Source: Porphyromonas gulae DSM 15663 (GTDB lineage: Bacteria; Bacteroidota; Bacteroidia; Bacteroidales; Porphyromonadaceae). From it: DNA of 64,000 bases. Where the stretch lies: NCBI RefSeq assembly GCF_000378065.1, contig NZ_KB899155.1, forward strand, positions 16,166 to 80,165, written 5' to 3'. Each line of letters begins with the position of its first letter. The stretch's first letter is position 1. The position numbers were made by a program, and so were the translations under genes. Positions 61,160 through 64,000 of the stretch are shown one piece after another. The notes beneath the pieces were generated by a model that searched no databases, had not been told where the DNA came from, and saw only the letters and a list, made by a program, of their open reading frames with translations.

Positions 61160-62533
61160 ATGGAAGACGAATTGCTGAACTTTAATTATACGGATTCCGG
61201 CTTGCCCGTTATTATCAAAGTAATCGGAGTCGGCGGTGGTGGTGGCAATGCTGTCAAAAACATGTACCACGGCAAGGTACGCGATGTATCGTTCCTCCTG
61301 TGTAATACCGATGTACAGGCTCTCGACCGCAGCGAGGTACCTGATCGGTTGGTACTCGGTCGCGAGGTAACCAACGGTCTGGGAGCCGGTAGCCGTCCGG
61401 AAGTAGCACGACGAGCAGCAGAGGCCAGCGAAGCCGACATACGCAAGATATTGGATGACGGCCATACCCGTATGGTCTTCGTAACGGCCGGTATGGGCGG
61501 TGGAACGGGTACCGGTGCAGCTCCTGTCATCGGGCGGATAGCGCGCGAACTCAATATCCTCACAGTCGGCATCGTTACCATCCCATTCGTATTCGAAGGC
61601 AAGCGCAAGATTCTTCAGGCTCTCGAAGGGGTGGAGGAAATGCGCAAGAACGTGGATGCCTTACTTGTAGTCAATAACGAACGGCTCCGCATCATATACA
61701 AAGATCTGAAGCTCGACAATGCTTTTGCCAAGGCAGACGAGACACTCACCAACGCAGCCAATGGTATCGCCGAGATGATCATGAAAGAAGGGACGATCAA
61801 CCTCGACTTCGCCGATGTGCATACGACGCTCAAGGACGGTGGTATAGCCATCATCAGTACCGGCTACGGAGAAGGGCCCGACCGTATGGAGCAGGCCATC
61901 AATGAGGCTCTTACCTCTCCCCTACTCAACAACAACGACATTTTCAAGGCAAGGCGCGTACTCTTCAATATCTATCAAGGCACGGAAGACCCGCTGGGTA
62001 CGGACGAACTATCAGCCATCAACGAACTCACGGCCAAAATAGAAACCGGATTCGATACTATTTGGGGTTATACTACCGATCCGGAGTTGGGCAAGAAAGT
62101 GAAGATCACCATTCTGGCTTCCGGTTTCGATCTGGACACCACACGCGAGAGCATCCGCATCGGAGACAACCTCGGCAATGTCATCAGCGATCCCATCTCT
62201 TCTCGTGAGATCGAGACGCAGAACGAACGGGACAATGATCTGATCAACCGCTACTACCGCCCCGATGAACTGGAAAAAGTGAAGGTGGTGGACTTCAAAC
62301 CGATCATACTCAACCTCGATGAATTGGACAACGACGAACTGATCATGGCCCTCGAAGAGAAACCGGCCTACAGCCGTACAGGAGTACTGCTCTCTCGTAT
62401 CGACAATATACGCATGCGGATAGCAGAGTCGGCCGGTCGTCTGAAGAAAGACATTGTCAGTTCGGAAGAGAGCGAACGACCTGCCTCCGAAAGCGAACGG
62501 CCAAGCTCTCCGACCACGATCTCATTCAATTAA
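61160..62533 (+). CDS. ftsZ: Cell division GTPase FtsZ
   Basis: 457 residues. Tubulin-type motifs IKVIGVGGGGGNAVKNMY, the GTP-binding GMGGGTGTGAAPVIG (about 112-126) and NNERLRIIYKDLKLDNAFAKADE mark FtsZ. It polymerises into the division ring. The tail after about residue 370 holds EEKPAYSRTGV and ends SPTTISFN; I do not see a typical C-terminal binding peptide at the very end. It lies at the end of the dcw cluster. Confidence 0.97.
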   Translation: MEDELLNFNYTDSGLPVIIKVIGVGGGGGNAVKNMYHGKVRDVSFLLCNTDVQALDRSEVPDRLVLGREVTNGLGAGSRPEVARRAAEASEADIRKILDDGHTRMVFVTAGMGGGTGTGAAPVIGRIARELNILTVGIVTIPFVFEGKRKILQALEGVEEMRKNVDALLVVNNERLRIIYKDLKLDNAFAKADETLTNAANGIAEMIMKEGTINLDFADVHTTLKDGGIAIISTGYGEGPDRMEQAINEALTSPLLNNNDIFKARRVLFNIYQGTEDPLGTDELSAINELTAKIETGFDTIWGYTTDPELGKKVKITILASGFDLDTTRESIRIGDNLGNVISDPISSREIETQNERDNDLINRYYRPDELEKVKVVDFKPIILNLDELDNDELIMALEEKPAYSRTGVLLSRIDNIRMRIAESAGRLKKDIVSSEESERPASESERPSSPTTISFN

Positions 62534-62566
62534 CAATACATCCGAACCAATAAACAAGCCTATACA

Positions 62567-63016
62567 ATGGACTACTTTGAACTCATCAGCAACGATATTA
62601 AAGCCGCTATGCTCGCTCGCGACAAAGTGAAGCTCGAAGCCCTTCGCGGAGTGAAGAAAGAATTTCTCGAAGCCAAAACGGCCAAAGGCAGCGATGGCAC
62701 ACTGACCGAAGATGCGGCCCTCAAGATCATGCAAAAGATGGTCAAGCAGCGTCGCGAGAGTGCTGCCATCTTTGTAGAAAACGGCAGACCCGAACTGGCT
62801 GAACCGGAACTCGCCGAAGCCGAAGTGATCGAAGCCTACCTGCCCAAGCAGCTCTCACGCGAGGAGCTGACACCCATCCTAAAGGAAATAATCAGCCGTC
62901 TCGGCATTACTGACAGCAAAATGATGGGCAAAGTAATGGGGGTAGCCAGCAAAGAATTGGCAGGTAAAGCCGATGGAAGCCTCATCAGTACGATCGTAAG
63001 AGAACTGTTGAGCTGA
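62567..63016 (+). CDS. YqeY/GatB-related protein
   Basis: 149 residues. A helical protein with KLEALRGVKKEFLEAKTAKG, KIMQKMVKQRRESAAIF, AEVIEAYLPKQLSREEL and MGKVMGVASKELAGKADG, the YqeY family, related to the C-terminal tRNA-binding domain of GatB. It may assist tRNA-dependent amidation or tRNA binding, but the function is not established. It lies 33 bases after ftsZ and before a strong terminator. Confidence 0.88.
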   Translation: MDYFELISNDIKAAMLARDKVKLEALRGVKKEFLEAKTAKGSDGTLTEDAALKIMQKMVKQRRESAAIFVENGRPELAEPELAEAEVIEAYLPKQLSREELTPILKEIISRLGITDSKMMGKVMGVASKELAGKADGSLISTIVRELLS

Positions 63017-63040
63017 CAGAATCCCTCACTCTAAGCGAAA

Positions 63041-63080
63041 AGCCATGAATCCTGACTATTGGGATTCATGGCTTTTCTTT
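63041..63080 (+). terminator. Intrinsic terminator after yqeY
   Basis: AAGCCATGAATCC (about 63041-63053) pairs with GGATTCATGGCTT (about 63062-63074) around a short loop and is followed by a T-rich run. It ends the dcw-yqeY transcription unit. A second stem AAACCCTG/CAGGGTTT (63108-63115 and 63135-63142) lies further on. Confidence 0.85.
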
Positions 63081-63255
63081 TGCCTACTCTATCATATAAT
63101 CACTGACAAACCCTGCAAGAAAACCTTATCCTTACAGGGTTTATCATAGCTCTTTGTAACACTTTGGGGCTACTGTGATATATTCACCTTACCCGAGTAT
63201 CCAATTATATATCTGTTCATATTTGTATCAGGTAAAACCATATAGAAAAACAACT

Positions 63256-63867
63256 ATGATATACGGATACATCAGAGTGAGCAGTGACAAGCAGACTGTA
63301 GAGAACCAGCGTTTCGAAATCACGAATTTCTGTGACAGACAAAAGTTGATAATTGACGATTGGATCGAGGAAACTATCAGCGGCACAAAGAATTATAATA
63401 AGAGACAGCTCGGCCGTCTTCTAAGAAAGATCAGGAAAGATGATATCATCATCTGTAGCGAACTCTCTCGATTAGGGCGTAATCTCTTTATGATTATGGA
63501 AATTCTCAACATCTGTATGACCAAAGAGTGTCGTGTTTGGACAATCAAAGACAACTACCGACTTGGCGACGACATCCAAAGCAAGGTACTCGCTTTTGCC
63601 TTTGGACTGTCAGCAGAGATTGAGCGTAACCTCATCAGCCAACGCACTAAGGAAGCACTCGCCCGCAAACGTGCCGAGGGAGTAACGCTTGGAAGGCCGA
63701 AAGGAAGAAAGACCTGTCCCCAAAAGCACAAACTATATCATAAACAAGAACTCATCAAAGGATTATTAGAAGAAAATGTGTCTAAACGTCAGATTGCAAA
63801 GATTTGCAAGTGTGACAGAAACACTCTTTCTCGCTATATCCTTGATGTTATTACGAATGGAAATTGA
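63256..63867 (+). CDS. Serine recombinase (resolvase/invertase family)
   Basis: 203 residues from the ATG at 63256 (MIYGYIRVSSDKQTVENQ); the frame runs upstream to 63175 but those codons lack family likeness. Catalytic S9 is in YIRVSS; ELSRLGRNLFMIMEIL, FAFGLSAEIERNLISQRTKEAL and LGRPKGRK follow; the C-terminus (about 160-200) is an HTH (VSKRQIAKICKCDRNTLSRYI). It resembles the Mpi/Hin type invertases that switch promoters in Bacteroides. No obvious pair of long inverted sites is within the window. Confidence 0.88.
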   Translation: MIYGYIRVSSDKQTVENQRFEITNFCDRQKLIIDDWIEETISGTKNYNKRQLGRLLRKIRKDDIIICSELSRLGRNLFMIMEILNICMTKECRVWTIKDNYRLGDDIQSKVLAFAFGLSAEIERNLISQRTKEALARKRAEGVTLGRPKGRKTCPQKHKLYHKQELIKGLLEENVSKRQIAKICKCDRNTLSRYILDVITNGN

Positions 63868-64000
63868 GCCTTTTTGTTCAGCAACAGCACACCATCTGCG
63901 AGTTTTCGTCCTCTGAGAGCTGGGTCATCCTATCACCTATTGAGCAGAGTATCAAACGTAAAATAGAAGCAGCGGGTACACCATTGAAGGATTGGGATAT
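63864..64000 (+). pseudogene. 5'-truncated type II restriction-methylase-like fragment (runs off the edge)
   Basis: Reading from 63864, the frame gives a short non-conserved start and then SESWVILSPIEQSIKRKIEA and AGTPLKDWD, which from memory matches the middle of Eco57I-type type II restriction-methylases (the segment before INYGIKTG). There is no ATG and a stop codon lies just upstream in frame, so the first several hundred residues expected for this family are missing or lie elsewhere. The rest runs past the window. Confidence 0.45.

Noticed and set aside
63175..63255. Upstream extension of the serine recombinase
   Set aside because: Family proteins start at the beta strand MIYGYIRVSS; the upstream residues do not match.

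Overview
The window looks like a Porphyromonas chromosome, most likely P. gingivalis or a close relative. The evidence is protein-level recognition: Bacteroidetes-type TraA/TraB/TraD and MobA/B/C conjugation proteins, a GLPGLI protein, Bacteroidales-type promoters (TTTG about 19-20 bases upstream of TAnnTTTG), and a division/cell-wall cluster that starts directly with rsmH. No database search was possible, so the species call is from memory.

Region 1 (1 to about 36,100) is the right part of an integrative conjugative element of the CTnDOT/CTnPg type; its other end lies left of base 1. Backbone genes are traD-like, traB-like and traA (minus strand, 16-1991), a palindrome-rich oriT-like spacer (1992-2504), mobA-mobB (2505-4189), mobC (9506-11509), a DUF4099/DUF3945 gene, topoisomerase III and a 2062-residue methylase-helicase (20817-30873), an AbiE-type toxin-antitoxin pair with its operator (30896-32525), and a replication/regulation block with primase-helicase and HTH genes (32577-35779). 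Two AT-rich minus-strand cargo operons flank mobC and separate it from mobAB on one side and the topoisomerase module on the other.

Cargo A (4209-9344) is five tightly packed genes: a membrane-anchored phosphoribosyltransferase/histidine-phosphatase fusion, a G1P-dehydrogenase-like protein, a RuBisCO-like protein that keeps the metal centre but lacks the loop-6 lysine, a membrane protein with PLD-like and 2-phosphoglycerate-kinase-like domains, and a small multi-span membrane protein. I know of no described system with this gene set, and it is the best candidate here for an undescribed one. Cargo B (11560-20623) is a complete RiPP locus: TonB-type outer-membrane barrel, GLPGLI protein, 74-residue precursor with a GG leader and CGCGC core, radical SAM/SPASM maturase, pseudo-rSAM partner, C39-peptidase ABC exporter and a small HlyD-like membrane protein.

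The ICE end (35,780-36,400) holds a 52-bp palindrome, copies of TTGGCTACAAT, several hairpins and a truncated IS982-like transposase. An attenuator-like small transcript follows at 36,661-36,780.

Region 2 (36,873-45,331, minus strand) is chromosomal and operon-like: divIC/ftsB, a membrane protein, an RluA-type pseudouridine synthase, dsbD, mazG, gyrB and a class-26 amidase/M19 dipeptidase fusion. Region 3 (46,129-63,016, plus strand) holds greA, a HIT protein, then the dcw cluster rsmH-ftsL-ftsI-murE-mraY-murD-ftsW-murG-murC-ftsQ-ftsA-ftsZ, then yqeY. The dcw genes are nearly contiguous and turn UDP-MurNAc into lipid II while building the divisome. The window ends with a serine recombinase next to a 5'-truncated piece of a restriction-methylase-like gene.
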